Source: Staphylococcus felis (GTDB lineage: Bacteria > Bacillota > Bacilli > Staphylococcales > Staphylococcaceae). Taken from it: 64,000 bases of DNA. This document shows positions 43,241-53,406 of the stretch, piece after piece (position 1 is the first letter of the stretch; each line of letters begins with the position of its first letter). Location: assembly GCF_003012915.1 (NCBI RefSeq), contig NZ_CP027770.1:2108001-2172000 (forward strand), in the 5' to 3' direction. The translations under genes were made by a program, and so were the position numbers. The notes beneath the pieces are model-generated. The model did not search any database. It had not been told where the DNA came from and was given only the letters and a program-made list of their open reading frames with translations.

Positions 43241-43654
43241 ATGCATAAAAATATTTTGCTAGCAGTGGATACAGATTTGAAGAATGCTAAAGCACTGCAA
43301 GAGATTGTTAAACTTAACGGCGAAGGGACGATTGTCACACTATTAAATGTCATTAGTGAACAAGATGCTCAAGCGTCAGTGAAAATGGGAACACATGTTG
43401 ATGAACTCAAAAAAATTCGTCAAAATAAAATGGCTCCAACACGTGAAACTTTAGAAGACAATCATATCACTTATGAGGAAGTGATAGAAAGAGGAAATCC
43501 GAAACAAATAATTGTAGACTATGCGAATAGTGGACGTTATGACATTGTAGTCTTAAGCAATAGAAAAGCTGAAGATAGCAAAAAGTTTGTCTTAGGTAGT
43601 GTCAGCCATAAGGTTGCTAAACGCGCTAAAATCCCAGTTCTAATTGTTAAGTAA
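43241..43654 (+). CDS. Universal stress protein (UspA family)
   Basis: A 137-aa UspA-fold protein (NILLAVDTDLKNA start; LGSVSHKVAKRAKIPVLIV near the C-terminus, the ATP-binding GSxSxxV-type loop). The ATG at 43241 is chosen over a TTG at 43235 because GGAGG at 43226-43230 gives it a 10-nt spacing. First plus-strand gene of the window, divergent from the YtoI-like regulator. Confidence 0.9.
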   Translation: MHKNILLAVDTDLKNAKALQEIVKLNGEGTIVTLLNVISEQDAQASVKMGTHVDELKKIRQNKMAPTRETLEDNHITYEEVIERGNPKQIIVDYANSGRYDIVVLSNRKAEDSKKFVLGSVSHKVAKRAKIPVLIVK

Positions 43655-43686
43655 CCCTCACTGTTATAACTATAAACAATTTAATT

Positions 43687-43849
43687 GTTGGGGCATAGGC
43701 GTTTATGAGTGATGCTATGACAATATCTTCTCACATTGACTAGTAGCTATTAGCTCTAGCGCACTCATTTATCATAAGTTTGTCATCTTATTTAACTCAT
43801 CATTCTCGAATGATATCGCTTTGAAAAACTGATGAATCAATGTCCCAAC
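43687..43849 (+). repeat. Intergenic inverted-repeat element R2-like, downstream of the first usp gene
   Basis: Ends GTTGGGGCAT (43687-43696) and ATGTCCCAAC (43840-43849) are inverted repeats with one G-T mismatch. They resemble the ends of the R2 family. The interior does not obviously match R2 copies. Confidence 0.5.
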
Positions 43850-43921
43850 TCTTGAAATATTTCACTGCTTACATCATTATTTTGTGACGCTTACCATTGA
43901 TATAGCAATAAAAATTAAGAA

Positions 43922-43956
43922 GACGATAAAACTTGATTATACAAAATTTTATCGTC
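43922..43956 (-). terminator. Hairpin, probably the original terminator of the metallo-hydrolase gene
   Basis: A perfect 10-bp stem (GACGATAAAA at 43922-43931 with 43947-43956) is followed by TTCTTAATTTTT on the minus strand. Copy C of the MITE now separates it from the gene it would serve. Confidence 0.6.
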
Positions 43957-43968
43957 CATTTATATTTA

Positions 43969-44336
43969 GGTTCTATAGTAAATCGGATTGGTGTATAAAT
44001 AATTTCATTTATTTGATTGTTCCATAAAGCCTCGCTTTTCTAGGCGCCTCACCTCAACTCATTTTAAGATTGAACTTACCCAATCTTAAAATGGATTTTC
44101 GGTTACGGCAAGATGCCTCAGAAGTCTCGGCTTAGGAATCAATCAAATGTGCTATATTTATTCACACCCCTAAGTTATAAAATATGTTTTACCAACTCAA
44201 TTTTACTGATTTATGTTGTATTAAAAGAGGCATTAATGTTCAAGACTTTATGATCACACAACGAAAAAGGCGTTAAGCAATCCATTATTGCATAACGCCT
44301 TAATTTAATGCGACCAGTCCAATTTGACTGAGAGTC
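43969..44336 (+). mobile_element. MITE-like non-autonomous element, copy C (368 bp)
   Basis: Same orientation and same length as copy A, with only scattered substitutions. Starts GGTTCTATAG and ends TGACTGAGAGTC (last C C of copy A is T C here). Perfect 8-bp target duplication TATATTTA at 43961-43968 and 44337-44344. The right copy of the duplication contains the stop codon of the metallo-hydrolase gene (44342-44344). Hairpin arms 44267-44281 and 44287-44301, with T's on the minus strand. Confidence 0.92.
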
Positions 44337-44341
44337 TATAT

Positions 44342-45031
44342 TTATACGTTTAAAGTTTCGCCCGGTTTAAGAATCTCAACTTTTCCGACTTGAACTTTCT
44401 CTTTAAATTGTTGCGGATCTTGTTCAATGAGTGGAAACGTATCATAGTGAATAGGTACTGTTATTTTCGGTTTAATCAATTCATTAATGGCAAAGCTTGC
44501 ATCATCAATGCCCATTGTAAAATTATCACCAATTGGAATCAAGCATACATCTACTGGGTGACGCTTCGCAATCAATGCCATATCGCTAAATAAACCGGTG
44601 TCACCTGTATGATATACGCTCGTACCTTCAACATCTAGAATGACACCCATAGGCATACCTAAATACACAGGAATCCCATTATCATCCGTTAAACTCGAAC
44701 TGTGAAACGCTTGGACGAATTTAACTGTTCCAAAGTCAAATTCCCATTTCCCTCCAATATTCATAGGGTGAACATTTTGAATTCCTTTAGCCGTCGAAAG
44801 ATAATCTGCGAGTTCAGCTGAGCCTATCACAGTTGCACCTGTTCTTTTAGCAATTTTGACTGTATCTCCAAAATGATCAGCATGACCATGAGTTAAAATA
44901 ATATAATCTACTTCTACATTATTTACATCTAAATCAGACAATTCATTTCCAGTAATAAAAGGATCGATCAGAATCCTTTTCCCCTTAGATTCAAGATATA
45001 CTGTAGATTGACCATGAAAAGATAGTATCAT
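44342..45031 (-). CDS. UPF0173-type metal-dependent hydrolase (metallo-beta-lactamase fold)
   Basis: This 229-aa protein has the metallo-beta-lactamase core motif [10 protein letters not shown] and [11 protein letters not shown], the ligands of a di-zinc site. The UPF0173 family has no agreed substrate. The gene is complete: the TAA stop at 44342-44344 lies inside the right target duplication of MITE copy C, so the insertion left the reading frame intact. It is divergent from pepQ. Confidence 0.9.
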   Translation of the reverse strand: MILSFHGQSTVYLESKGKRILIDPFITGNELSDLDVNNVEVDYIILTHGHADHFGDTVKIAKRTGATVIGSAELADYLSTAKGIQNVHPMNIGGKWEFDFGTVKFVQAFHSSSLTDDNGIPVYLGMPMGVILDVEGTSVYHTGDTGLFSDMALIAKRHPVDVCLIPIGDNFTMGIDDASFAINELIKPKITVPIHYDTFPLIEQDPQQFKEKVQVGKVEILKPGETLNV

Positions 45032-45150
45032 ATCTCATCCTCCTCTAACCATGTTACACATATTATACCCTATCAAACCCCTGTTAACACGTTCAGGTGT
45101 TTGTATTTTATGAAATACTCACCTAAAATAAAGATATAGGAGGGATAAAA

Positions 45151-46206
45151 ATGCAATCTGAACGATTATTAGATACGTTAGCACATTTTGAGGCAGACGC
45201 AATATGGGTCACTCATCCTACAAACGTTTATTATCTCACAGGATTTCATAGTGATCCTCACGAACGTTTATTAGCTTATCTTATTACGAAATCAGGCAAA
45301 GAATTCTTAATTTGTCCTCAACTCGATGTAGAAGAAGCTAAGAAGACATCATTTACAGGAAATATTATTGGTTATTTAGATACCGAATCACCGTATCACA
45401 AAATCAATGAAACTTTCTCTCATTTGCTCATTGAGGAAGCGCATTTAACTGTTAAACGCTATCATGAGATTAAACAAGCATTTGATGTACAACAATTTAG
45501 CAATATTGATGACACACTAAAAAGCTTTCGTAATATCAAAACAGAAAATGAATTAGACATTTTGCGTAAAGCAGCAGAGTATGCTGATCAGTGCATTGAC
45601 ATTGGCGTTCGTTTTTTAAAAGAAGGCGTTAGTGAGCGTGAAGTTGTAAATCATATTGAGCATACGATTAAAGACTTTGGTATTAATGAAATGAGTTTTG
45701 ATACTATGGTTCTATTTGGAGATCATGCTGCCGCACCACATGGCGTTCCTGGAGATCGCAAACTTTCAAAGAACGAATATGTTTTATTTGATTTAGGAGT
45801 TGTATATCAACACTATTGTAGCGATATTACTCGAACAGTGCCTTTTGGGGAACCTGATCAAAAAGCTAAAGATATTTATAATATCGTTTTAAAAGCAGAA
45901 CAAGAAGCGATTGCTCTTGTTAAGCCAGGTATAACGATAAAAGAATTAGATGATAAGGCACGAGGAATTATCGAAGCATCCGGATATGGGGACTATTTCC
46001 CACATCGATTAGGTCATGGACTAGGGCTAGATGTGCATGAGTTTCCTGATATTTCTCACTCTAATACACAACAGCTTGAAGAAGGCATGGTATTTACAAT
46101 TGAGCCCGGTATTTATGTTCCTGATGTTGCTGGCGTTAGAATTGAAGATGATATTTGTGTTACAAAAGACGGCTGTGAAGTTTTGACACACTACCCTAAA
46201 TCATAA
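45151..46206 (+). CDS. Xaa-Pro dipeptidase / M24 metallopeptidase
   Basis: This 351-aa M24 peptidase has the pita-bread fold with the metal ligands visible: [39 protein letters not shown] and RIEDDICV. It hydrolyses Xaa-Pro dipeptides or N-terminal Xaa-Pro bonds. GATATAGGAGGG precedes the ATG. I recall this position as conserved in staphylococci, where it is called pepQ-like. Confidence 0.9.
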   Translation: MQSERLLDTLAHFEADAIWVTHPTNVYYLTGFHSDPHERLLAYLITKSGKEFLICPQLDVEEAKKTSFTGNIIGYLDTESPYHKINETFSHLLIEEAHLTVKRYHEIKQAFDVQQFSNIDDTLKSFRNIKTENELDILRKAAEYADQCIDIGVRFLKEGVSEREVVNHIEHTIKDFGINEMSFDTMVLFGDHAAAPHGVPGDRKLSKNEYVLFDLGVVYQHYCSDITRTVPFGEPDQKAKDIYNIVLKAEQEAIALVKPGITIKELDDKARGIIEASGYGDYFPHRLGHGLGLDVHEFPDISHSNTQQLEEGMVFTIEPGIYVPDVAGVRIEDDICVTKDGCEVLTHYPKS

Positions 46207-46292
46207 AAGAAACGCTTTCGAACAAGCATCTTAATCTGTAGCCATAGATAAAGAACATACAAATAAAAATGTACAGGTTAAACATTAAAAAA

Positions 46293-46464
46293 GGTTAGGA
46301 CATAAATATCTCGAAGTTTTCTTATGATGAGCGTCGAAACCGGGGCTCGACCCATCCACTAGGAAATGCGAGCCAAACAATACGAATGATTGATAAAGAA
46401 AAGCATAGAGGTGAATCAATCGTGAATCATCTCTATGCTATTATTTTGGGATTGATGTCCCAGC
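46293..46464 (+). repeat. Intergenic repeat family R2, copy 2 (MITE empty-site form)
   Basis: Starts GGTTAGGACATAAATATC and ends GATGTCCCAGC. It is shorter than copy 1 because of an internal deletion but matches it in the flanks of MITE copy A. It has a single CAAACAAT where copy 1 has two with the MITE between. The 3' hairpin has arms AGCATAGAG (46402-46410) and CTCTATGCT (46431-46439). Confidence 0.75.
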
Positions 46465-46503
46465 ATCTTATCATAATATATATTCAATTCTTGCTTTTGA
46501 TAT

Positions 46504-47619
46504 TTATTTTAATACCTCATTAACTGATGTATAACTATAGTCAAACGCTTCTGCAACAGCTTGATTTGTCACTTTCCCTTCAAAAACATTAAGACCATGA
46601 GATAACGGTTCATTATCTAATAAAGCTTGTTTATATCCCTTATTCGCAATTTGCAGCGCATAAGGCAACGTTGCGTTATTCAATCCGATTGTTGAAGTTC
46701 GTGGGACTGCACCAGGCATATTAGCAACAGCATAATGAACAACATCATGTTTGACATATGTTGGATTATCATGTGTCGTAATTTTATCTGTCGTTTCAAA
46801 AATACCACCTTGATCTATTGCGATATCTACTAAAACAGAACCCGGTTTCATTTGCTTAACCATTTCTTCAGTCACTAATTTCGGCGCTTTAGCCCCTGGA
46901 ATTAAAACAGCACCGATAACAAGATCACTTTCTTTAACATGCTCCTCAATATTAAGTGGATTTGACATTATCGTATGCACCCTACCGTCAAATAAGTCTT
47001 CAAGCTCTTGTAAGCGCTTAGGGTTAACATCAAGAATTGTGACATCTGCACCTAATCCCAAAGCAATTTTGGCAGCATTCGTTCCAGCTTGTCCACCACC
47101 AATAATTGTAACTTTACCTTTTTGAACACCTGGAATACCGCCTAGCAATATACCTAATCCACCGTTAAACCGTTGTAAGAATTGCGCCCCTATTTGTGCA
47201 GACATACGACCTGCTACTTCACTCATTGGTGTTAATAATGGTAATGAACGATCTGGTAATTGAACTGTTTCATAAGCAATAGCAATTACTTTATTTTTAA
47301 TCAGTGCCTCAGTCAATTCTGGTTCATTCGCTAGATGTAAGTATGTGAATAAAATTAAATCTTCTCTAAAGAAATCATACTCTTCTTTTAAAGGCTCTTT
47401 GACTTTAATCACCATATCAACATCCCAAACTTTTGCTTGATCACTAATGATTTCTGCCCCAGCTTCGACGTAATCCTGGTCTTCAAAATAAGAACCTTCT
47501 CCAGCACCCTTTTGAACATAAACATGATGTCCAGCCTCTACTAATGCATGGACACCACTTGGTGATAAACCGACACGATTTTCGTTATTTTTAATTTCTG
47601 TAGGAATTCCAATTTTCAT
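46504..47619 (-). CDS. ald: Alanine dehydrogenase
   Basis: This 371-aa enzyme (from ATG 47619) interconverts L-alanine and pyruvate with NAD+. It starts [20 protein letters not shown], has the catalytic histidine/lysine area and the nucleotide-binding [15 protein letters not shown]. Codons upstream of this ATG are not family-like, and GGTGTTAGGAG lies before it. A candidate cre site overlaps its upstream region. It is divergent from the second usp gene. Confidence 0.93.
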   Translation of the reverse strand: MKIGIPTEIKNNENRVGLSPSGVHALVEAGHHVYVQKGAGEGSYFEDQDYVEAGAEIISDQAKVWDVDMVIKVKEPLKEEYDFFREDLILFTYLHLANEPELTEALIKNKVIAIAYETVQLPDRSLPLLTPMSEVAGRMSAQIGAQFLQRFNGGLGILLGGIPGVQKGKVTIIGGGQAGTNAAKIALGLGADVTILDVNPKRLQELEDLFDGRVHTIMSNPLNIEEHVKESDLVIGAVLIPGAKAPKLVTEEMVKQMKPGSVLVDIAIDQGGIFETTDKITTHDNPTYVKHDVVHYAVANMPGAVPRTSTIGLNNATLPYALQIANKGYKQALLDNEPLSHGLNVFEGKVTNQAVAEAFDYSYTSVNEVLK

Positions 47620-47659
47620 ACTCCTAACACCTCCATGAATAATCATAACGCATCGTAAA

Positions 47660-47673
47660 TGTAAGCGCAATCA
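47660..47673 (+). promoter_or_regulatory. Candidate CcpA cre site upstream of ald
   Basis: TGTAAGCGCAATCA matches 13 of 14 positions of TGWNANCGNTNWCA. It lies 41-54 bp before the ald start and in the divergent ald/usp region, so it could affect both genes. Confidence 0.45.
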
Positions 47674-47768
47674 TACATGACTTTAAAGTAAAAGAAAATT
47701 ATTAAACTAAAGATTTTTTATAGAAAAGTGTGCTATAATAAAAGTGAAAATAGAAAGGGGTTTTTGCT

Positions 47769-48272
47769 ATGCTAATGTATAAAAATATTCTGATTGCCGT
47801 TGATGGTTCACACGAAGCAGAATGGGCTTTTAATAAAGCTGTAGCAGTAGCTAAAAGAAATGATGCCAAACTTACAATTATGAATGTCATCGATTCTAGA
47901 ACGTATACTTCTTTTGAAGTTTATGATTCTAAATTCACTGAGAAATCAAAATCATTTGCAGAGAAGTTATTAGAGGGGTACCGAAAAGAAGCTGAACGAG
48001 AAGGCCTAAAAAATGTAGAAACATTTTTAGAGTTTGGCTCTCCTAAGTCAATCATCCCTAAAAAAGCAAATGAAGGTGCATTAGATATTGACTTGATTAT
48101 GTGTGGTACTTCTGGACTTAATGCAGTAGAGCGCTTTATAGTAGGTTCGGTATCTGAAGCAATTGTACGACACGCTAACTGTGACGTTTTGGTCGTTAGA
48201 ACTGAACAAATCCCTGAAACATTCCAACCGAAAGTGGCTACAAAAGATTTACTTCAAGATTTTGACATTTAA
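47769..48272 (+). CDS. Universal stress protein (UspA family), second copy
   Basis: A 167-aa UspA protein with MYKNILIAVDGSHEAEWA at the start and the ATP-binding GTSGLNAVERFIVGSVSEA segment near residues 119-137. GAAAGGGG 8 nt before the ATG fixes the start. It lies between ald and ackA, convergent with ackA. A TATAAT (47734-47739) lies upstream. Confidence 0.92.
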   Translation: MLMYKNILIAVDGSHEAEWAFNKAVAVAKRNDAKLTIMNVIDSRTYTSFEVYDSKFTEKSKSFAEKLLEGYRKEAEREGLKNVETFLEFGSPKSIIPKKANEGALDIDLIMCGTSGLNAVERFIVGSVSEAIVRHANCDVLVVRTEQIPETFQPKVATKDLLQDFDI

Positions 48273-48284
48273 AGCTTTATAAAA

Positions 48285-48706
48285 GGCTGAGACATAAATA
48301 TCTCAGTAATCAAAAAACTTCGAGGTTTTCGTAAGCATTTACGAAAAACCTCGAAGTTTTTCTTTTAATTATATATTTAATGCGATAAGGACAAAACCAA
48401 CTTCTCATGTTACTTTATTCAGTCCTCAAACCGACATTCGATTGAATCGCCACATAGTCTTTATAAACCCAAAAACAGTTTTTTCTTTCTGGTTTAGAAA
48501 ACTTTTGGTTCATTTGCGCTTTAAAATACTCTCAACTATCGTTTTTCATGATTTCTTATTTGTTTTTGAATGATACGAAAATGTCTTTTTTAAGTATAAC
48601 AGTGAGTCATATCATACAAAGTTTTATCATAAAAGGAAGCGCTAAGATGCATTTTGATTAAAAATCATCTTAGCGCTATTTATTTTGGGATTTATATCCC
48701 GACCTT
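48285..48706 (+). repeat. Intergenic repeat family R2, copy 3
   Basis: Starts GGCTGAGACATAAATATC. A very stable hairpin follows (arms around 48313-48361, AACTTCGAGG core). Near the 3' end is a second hairpin (48638-48649 with 48666-48677, AGCGCTAAGATG arms), and it ends TTATATCCCGACC. It fills the space between the second usp gene and ackA, which are convergent, so the first hairpin can terminate both. Confidence 0.7.
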
Positions 48707-48742
48707 TTACTATAATCAATTATTGATTAGGCTATTAAAATA

Positions 48743-49939
48743 TTATAAATTACCAAATTTAACGACGTCACGTGCAATCATAACTTCTTCGTTTGTCGGT
48801 ATAACAAGTACTTTCACAGGTGAATGTGGGTAGTTGAGTTCTGCTTCTTTACCACGTAATCCTTCGTTTTTACGAGGATCCCAATATACTCCCATAAACT
48901 CTAATCCTTCTAGTACACGTGCACGAATGACATCTGAGTTTTCACCTACGCCAGCAGTGAAGATAATAACATCTACACCGTGCATACGCGTCGCATAAGA
49001 ACCCATATATTTATGAATACGTGAAGCAAAAACTTCTAATGCAAGTTCGGCACGCTTGTTACCATTGCTTGCATCACTTTCAATATCACGTAAATCTGAT
49101 GAAGTTCCTGTAATACCTAATAAACCTGATTCTTTATTAAGAATATTTAATACTTCATCAGCTGACTTTCCTGTTTTTTCCATAATAAACGGAATTAATG
49201 CAGGGTCAATATTACCTGAACGTGTTCCCATTGTGACACCAGCTAATGGAGTGAATCCCATAGAAGTATCTACAGATTCTCCACCATCAATAGCAGCAAT
49301 TGATGCACCGTTACCAATGTGACAAGAAATCATACGTAATTCCTCAATTGGTTTGCCTAAGATTTCAGCCGCACGTTCTGAAACATACTTATGACTTGTG
49401 CCATGGAAACCATATTTACGAATACCATAATCTTTATAGTAATCATAAGGTAAACTATATAAATATGATGATTCAGGCATTGTTTGATGAAATGACGTAT
49501 CAAAAACAGCTACATGTGGAATATTTGGTAAAAGCTTACGGAATGCAAGAATTCCCATTAAGTTAGCTGGATTGTGTAAAGGCGCTAAGTCTGTTAGCTT
49601 TTCGATATCTTCAATCACTTGATCAGTTACTAATGCTGATTCAGGAAAGCGTTCACCACCGTGTACTACACGATGACCTGTTCCATCAATATCATTAATA
49701 TCGTTAATGATACCATGTTTTTGGAAACTATCTAACATCATATTTACTGCTTCTTCGTGATCTTTGATGTCTTCAACAACTTTGTGTTTTTCACCATTTA
49801 CTTCAATTGTAAAAATAGAATCTTTTAAACCGATACGTTCGATTAGACCTTTTGTAACTAGATTTTCTTCCGGCATTTCAATTAATTGAAATTTTAATGA
49901 TGAACTACCTGCGTTAATCGCCAAAATTAACTTTGACAT
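48743..49939 (-). CDS. ackA: Acetate kinase
   Basis: This 398-aa enzyme makes acetyl phosphate from acetate, or ATP and acetate in overflow metabolism. From ATG 49939 it has [27 protein letters not shown] and [30 protein letters not shown] sets this start. It lies downstream of the methyltransferase gene, a pairing seen in other Firmicutes. Confidence 0.97.
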   Translation of the reverse strand: MSKLILAINAGSSSLKFQLIEMPEENLVTKGLIERIGLKDSIFTIEVNGEKHKVVEDIKDHEEAVNMMLDSFQKHGIINDINDIDGTGHRVVHGGERFPESALVTDQVIEDIEKLTDLAPLHNPANLMGILAFRKLLPNIPHVAVFDTSFHQTMPESSYLYSLPYDYYKDYGIRKYGFHGTSHKYVSERAAEILGKPIEELRMISCHIGNGASIAAIDGGESVDTSMGFTPLAGVTMGTRSGNIDPALIPFIMEKTGKSADEVLNILNKESGLLGITGTSSDLRDIESDASNGNKRAELALEVFASRIHKYMGSYATRMHGVDVIIFTAGVGENSDVIRARVLEGLEFMGVYWDPRKNEGLRGKEAELNYPHSPVKVLVIPTNEEVMIARDVVKFGNL

Positions 49940-50019
49940 AAGGAATGCCTCCAATGTGTTTTAAATTTATTCAAATCTATTTAACCATTAATACAGTCCA
50001 ATTTCAAGAGTATTACAGA

Positions 50020-50967
50020 TTAATTTTTAGGATGATTTTGTGACAACCATTCTTTTAATTCTTCTATAAAATTTTGAAAAAGTTGTGGATTTTTAAAGTC
50101 TGGTATATTTGCTAATAGAACTTCAACAGGCTTTGTTACTCCTTGCTTTTTACGTTGGAGAATTAAAATAGATTTTTGAGCTTTTTCATTTTTAAATAAT
50201 GTTTTAGGTAAGTTTAAGAATGCTTGCATTTCTGTTTCTGTTGCAATAAAATTTTCAAGCTGTTTTACATTTTTATCTTCAAACAATTGACTAGGTACAA
50301 CTAAAAAGACATATCCCGTTGATTTGACTGTCGATATCGCTTGTTCAATGAATAAATAATGCGCATAGCTGTGACCTTCTTCAAAACCTAACATCATTTG
50401 TTGACTCCTATCATCATTAGGATAGTAACCAATTGGAAGGTCACCTACCACAACATCAGCCTCTTCAAAAGGAAGTGGCATAATTGCATCTTGTGGATAT
50501 ACATCAAATGGTATTTCTAAAAAGTTAGCTAAATGCACACTTAATCGTGATAATACAGGGTCAACCTCTACTAAATGATGCATTAACGTGACATCTTTCA
50601 TTACTTCATGAATCGATGCGCTTAAGTGGCCTGCACCACTACCAATATCTGCAATATGCAGAGATTCACTTTCGCTTTGAAATTGAGAAATGAGAAATCC
50701 TACAATCAATCCAATCGAGTCAGGGGTAATTTGATGATTAGCTTGAACTTCTTCTTTTTGTAATTGACTTAAATAAGCAAATTGAAATGCTTTACGCCGA
50801 TCTTGTAGTGTCCCTTGTTCAAGTAATTCACGTTTTGAAGTATAAATATATTCCATGGATAGTCCAAGATTTTCAATAAAACTTTGCCCATTTTCTTCAT
50901 TTAAACGATTTGTTTTTTCATCAAGCGCTTGAAATAACACTTCCATGGTTGTTTTAGATTCTGTCAT
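50020..50967 (-). CDS. Class I SAM-dependent methyltransferase, YtxK-like
   Basis: This 315-aa protein has motif I IADIGSGAGHLSASI and, at the expected catalytic site of N6-adenine methyltransferases, DLPIGYYP in place of NPPY. It resembles the YtxK family next to ackA in Bacillus. The altered motif suggests a different substrate or loss of DNA methylation; not proved. GAAAGGAAGG precedes the ATG. Confidence 0.85.
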   Translation of the reverse strand: MTESKTTMEVLFQALDEKTNRLNEENGQSFIENLGLSMEYIYTSKRELLEQGTLQDRRKAFQFAYLSQLQKEEVQANHQITPDSIGLIVGFLISQFQSESESLHIADIGSGAGHLSASIHEVMKDVTLMHHLVEVDPVLSRLSVHLANFLEIPFDVYPQDAIMPLPFEEADVVVGDLPIGYYPNDDRSQQMMLGFEEGHSYAHYLFIEQAISTVKSTGYVFLVVPSQLFEDKNVKQLENFIATETEMQAFLNLPKTLFKNEKAQKSILILQRKKQGVTKPVEVLLANIPDFKNPQLFQNFIEELKEWLSQNHPKN

Positions 50968-51006
50968 ATTTGCCTTCCTTTCAATACTATAATCGAAAGC
51001 GAAACA

Positions 51007-51187
51007 GAGGTTAGGACAGAGTGATTGTTCTTTAAGAAACTCATTAAACGACGTTTCAAAAGTAGGATTTTGCTATATCTACACAACTTGACAACATTTT
51101 GAAAACTTGTCAAAGAACAACTCTCTTTACGAAAATGGTTCTTTAGCGTTGTTACGTTCGAATCCTAGACACTTTTGTCCTAACCTC
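51007..51187 (+). repeat. Long nested inverted-repeat element between tpx and the methyltransferase gene
   Basis: Perfect 12-bp ends GAGGTTAGGACA (51007-51018) and TGTCCTAACCTC (51176-51187) enclose a second pair TTGTTCTTT (51025-51033) / AAAGAACAA (51112-51120). A third pair, TTGACAA (51088-51094) / TTGTCAA (51107-51113), is nested inside. It sits just downstream of tpx and may act as a terminator or as an RNA. Confidence 0.7.
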
Positions 51188-51231
51188 ATTGTTTTACTAA
51201 TGATTATGTTAAAACTTGTTTATATGATCAA

Positions 51232-51729
51232 CTAGTCTAAACTTTGATATGCAGCTAGTGCTGATTCAAAATCTGGAAAATCTGTTCCTTCAGGTACAAT
51301 TTCTTTATAGATAATTTCATCATCCGCATTCAATACAAATATAGAACGAGCAAGTAATTGTAATTCTTCCATCACTACACCATAATTTTCTCCAAATGAA
51401 TGCGTTTGATAATCACTGAGCGTAATCACATTTTCTAACCCGCTTGAAGCACACCATCTTTTTTGTGCGAATGGTAAATCGAGAGAGATTGTTAATACAT
51501 AGCCATTTTCTTGACTTGCTTCTTCATTGAATCGTCGAGTTTGTTGGTCACAAACACCTGTGTCTATTGATGGTACAACGTTAATTAATTTTTTCTTGCC
51601 TTTATAATCTGCTAACGACTTAGAGTTCAGATTATTATCCACTACTTTGAAGTCTGGAGCCTTTTGTCCTACGTTTACCTCTTGTCCTAGTAAGTGAATT
51701 GTATTTCCTTTAAACGTAACTTGTGTCAT
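51232..51729 (-). CDS. tpx: Thiol peroxidase Tpx
   Basis: This 165-aa peroxiredoxin reduces peroxides with thioredoxin. The peroxidatic C60 ([12 protein letters not shown]) and resolving C93 ([11 protein letters not shown]) are at the normal Tpx positions. GGAGGGAATGGA precedes the ATG. It ends a run of genes with the RDD protein and sppA (gaps 14 and 8 nt). Confidence 0.96.
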   Translation of the reverse strand: MTQVTFKGNTIHLLGQEVNVGQKAPDFKVVDNNLNSKSLADYKGKKKLINVVPSIDTGVCDQQTRRFNEEASQENGYVLTISLDLPFAQKRWCASSGLENVITLSDYQTHSFGENYGVVMEELQLLARSIFVLNADDEIIYKEIVPEGTDFPDFESALAAYQSLD

Positions 51730-51743
51730 TCCATTCCCTCCTA

Positions 51744-52367
51744 TTAGTACATCACTTCATTATTATACGGATTATCAGAAGACTTATCACGCAATAAAGC
51801 TTCATTCTCTTTAATGTATTTTAAATATTTATTTTTGACTACGACTGTATCAGCAAAATAATCATGTACACCTATATGTTTAGGCGTAAAAATAACAAAT
51901 AAATACGGAAGGCCTAATAATATATTCGATATGATTCGGCCAATCCATTCTCTAAACAAGACATCTGACCAATTAAGTGGTGTGATAGAGACATTATAAA
52001 CACTTATGCCTAATATCATTTTGCCAATCGTTTGTTGAAAATATTTTGTCATAAATACAAAGTAACTGAAATAGATTAATGCATTCAAAATGTGATCAAC
52101 GCTAAAATAATTAATCCACAATTTCCATTCATTGATACCAGTCAGTGTATATATCGGATTAAGTATCATCTGTGAAAATCCCCAAAGCACCAACAAATCT
52201 ATAATATAACTAAAAAACCTGCGTCCAAAACCTGCATAAAAGAATGCATTTAATTCATGCTGATTCGTCTGAACCATTTGGTTTGCGACATAATCTACTT
52301 TAGGCGTTCGATTATTTTCATGATATTGGGTTGGATTATAATTTAAATTTTTCGTTTCATGAATCAT
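51744..52367 (-). CDS. RDD family membrane protein
   Basis: This 207-aa protein has an RDD-like core with [18 protein letters not shown] and hydrophobic segments at about 60-80, 95-115 and 145-165. RDD proteins are membrane proteins of mixed or unknown function, some linked to ion tolerance. It starts 8 nt after sppA, so the three genes sppA, RDD and tpx are probably one transcript. Confidence 0.85.
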   Translation of the reverse strand: MIHETKNLNYNPTQYHENNRTPKVDYVANQMVQTNQHELNAFFYAGFGRRFFSYIIDLLVLWGFSQMILNPIYTLTGINEWKLWINYFSVDHILNALIYFSYFVFMTKYFQQTIGKMILGISVYNVSITPLNWSDVLFREWIGRIISNILLGLPYLFVIFTPKHIGVHDYFADTVVVKNKYLKYIKENEALLRDKSSDNPYNNEVMY

Positions 52368-52375
52368 TTTTTCAC

Positions 52376-53362
52376 CTACCCTTCATACATATACATTGGT
52401 CTTGTTTCAGACTTATTATGAATGATTGAAGTGGCTTGCTGAATATCTGCACGTATTTGTTTATATAACGTTTTGACACCAAATAATGAGTTTATGCCAT
52501 ATGCATTTTCATCAAATGAAATCACTTGTGCATCTTTTGCTTTTATATTTTTCTTCAAATCTTTTAAAGTAGCGTCTTTATATCCAATTTGATCGATTAA
52601 TCCATTTGATTCTGCTTGCTTGGCGCTATATAATCGACCATCTGCGAGTTCTCGTACTTTTGCTTCAGAAAGATTTCGGCCTTTACTCACTATTTGAACA
52701 AAACGATCATAGCTGTCTTTATTAATAGATTGTAAAATTTCACGCTCTTCATCCGTCATTTCTCTTGTAGGTGACATAATATCTTTATGTTCACCTGACT
52801 TAATCGTATTTGTTTTAACACCTAAGTTATTTAGCAACTGCGAGTAATCTGTTGACTGCGAGATAACGCCTATCGAACCCGTCATGGATTGAGGGCCTGC
52901 GTATATTTTATCTGCTGGCGCAGAAATATAGTATCCTCCAGAAGCAACAAGGCTTTGCATTTGAACATATACCTTTTTACCTTTTTGTTGTACTTCTTTA
53001 ATCTTTTGGTATAATTCGTCACTTTCGTATACACCACCACCTGGTGTATTAATGTTTAATAAGACACCTTTTATACTGCTATCATTTTTAATCGTTTCAA
53101 GCTGATTGAGAATCAATTGATGATCATAGCCTGAACCTCCTAACAATCCACCTGCTCCTGCGTCCATGATTTCACCATCGACATTAATTTCTGCTATTTG
53201 TCTTGATGCATCTCCTTTTTCAATAATTGTAGGTTGCAAGTCTTGTTCAAATGTATTTGAATCTGTAAAAATTGATGATACAACTGTAGTTACAGTGCTC
53301 ATTAATATTCCTACGATAACAATAGCAACCGCTAATATCATTGCAACAACTCTTTTAGACAT
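52376..53362 (-). CDS. sppA: Signal peptide peptidase SppA, short form
   Basis: A 328-aa SppA with one N-terminal membrane anchor (MILAVAIVIVGILMSTVTTVV, about 8-28). The serine nucleophile lies in QSLVASGGYYISAPAD and the lysine in the TNTIKSGEHKDIMSP region. This is the short SppA of Gram-positives, which degrades leftover signal peptides and is linked to envelope stress. It is first in sppA-RDD-tpx. Confidence 0.93.
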   Translation of the reverse strand: MSKRVVAMILAVAIVIVGILMSTVTTVVSSIFTDSNTFEQDLQPTIIEKGDASRQIAEINVDGEIMDAGAGGLLGGSGYDHQLILNQLETIKNDSSIKGVLLNINTPGGGVYESDELYQKIKEVQQKGKKVYVQMQSLVASGGYYISAPADKIYAGPQSMTGSIGVISQSTDYSQLLNNLGVKTNTIKSGEHKDIMSPTREMTDEEREILQSINKDSYDRFVQIVSKGRNLSEAKVRELADGRLYSAKQAESNGLIDQIGYKDATLKDLKKNIKAKDAQVISFDENAYGINSLFGVKTLYKQIRADIQQATSIIHNKSETRPMYMYEG

Positions 53363-53406
53363 ATATAACTTCCCTTCAAATTTTTTTCAATTTTATCATA
53401 ACAAAA

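Noticed and set aside
43969-44336. MITE copies as degraded intact insertion sequences with transposase
   Set aside because: No frame in the three copies is long enough or shows DDE-type motifs; they are non-autonomous.
49300-49566. Plus-strand frames within ackA
   Set aside because: They are antisense shadows of a well-conserved enzyme and lack ribosome binding sites.
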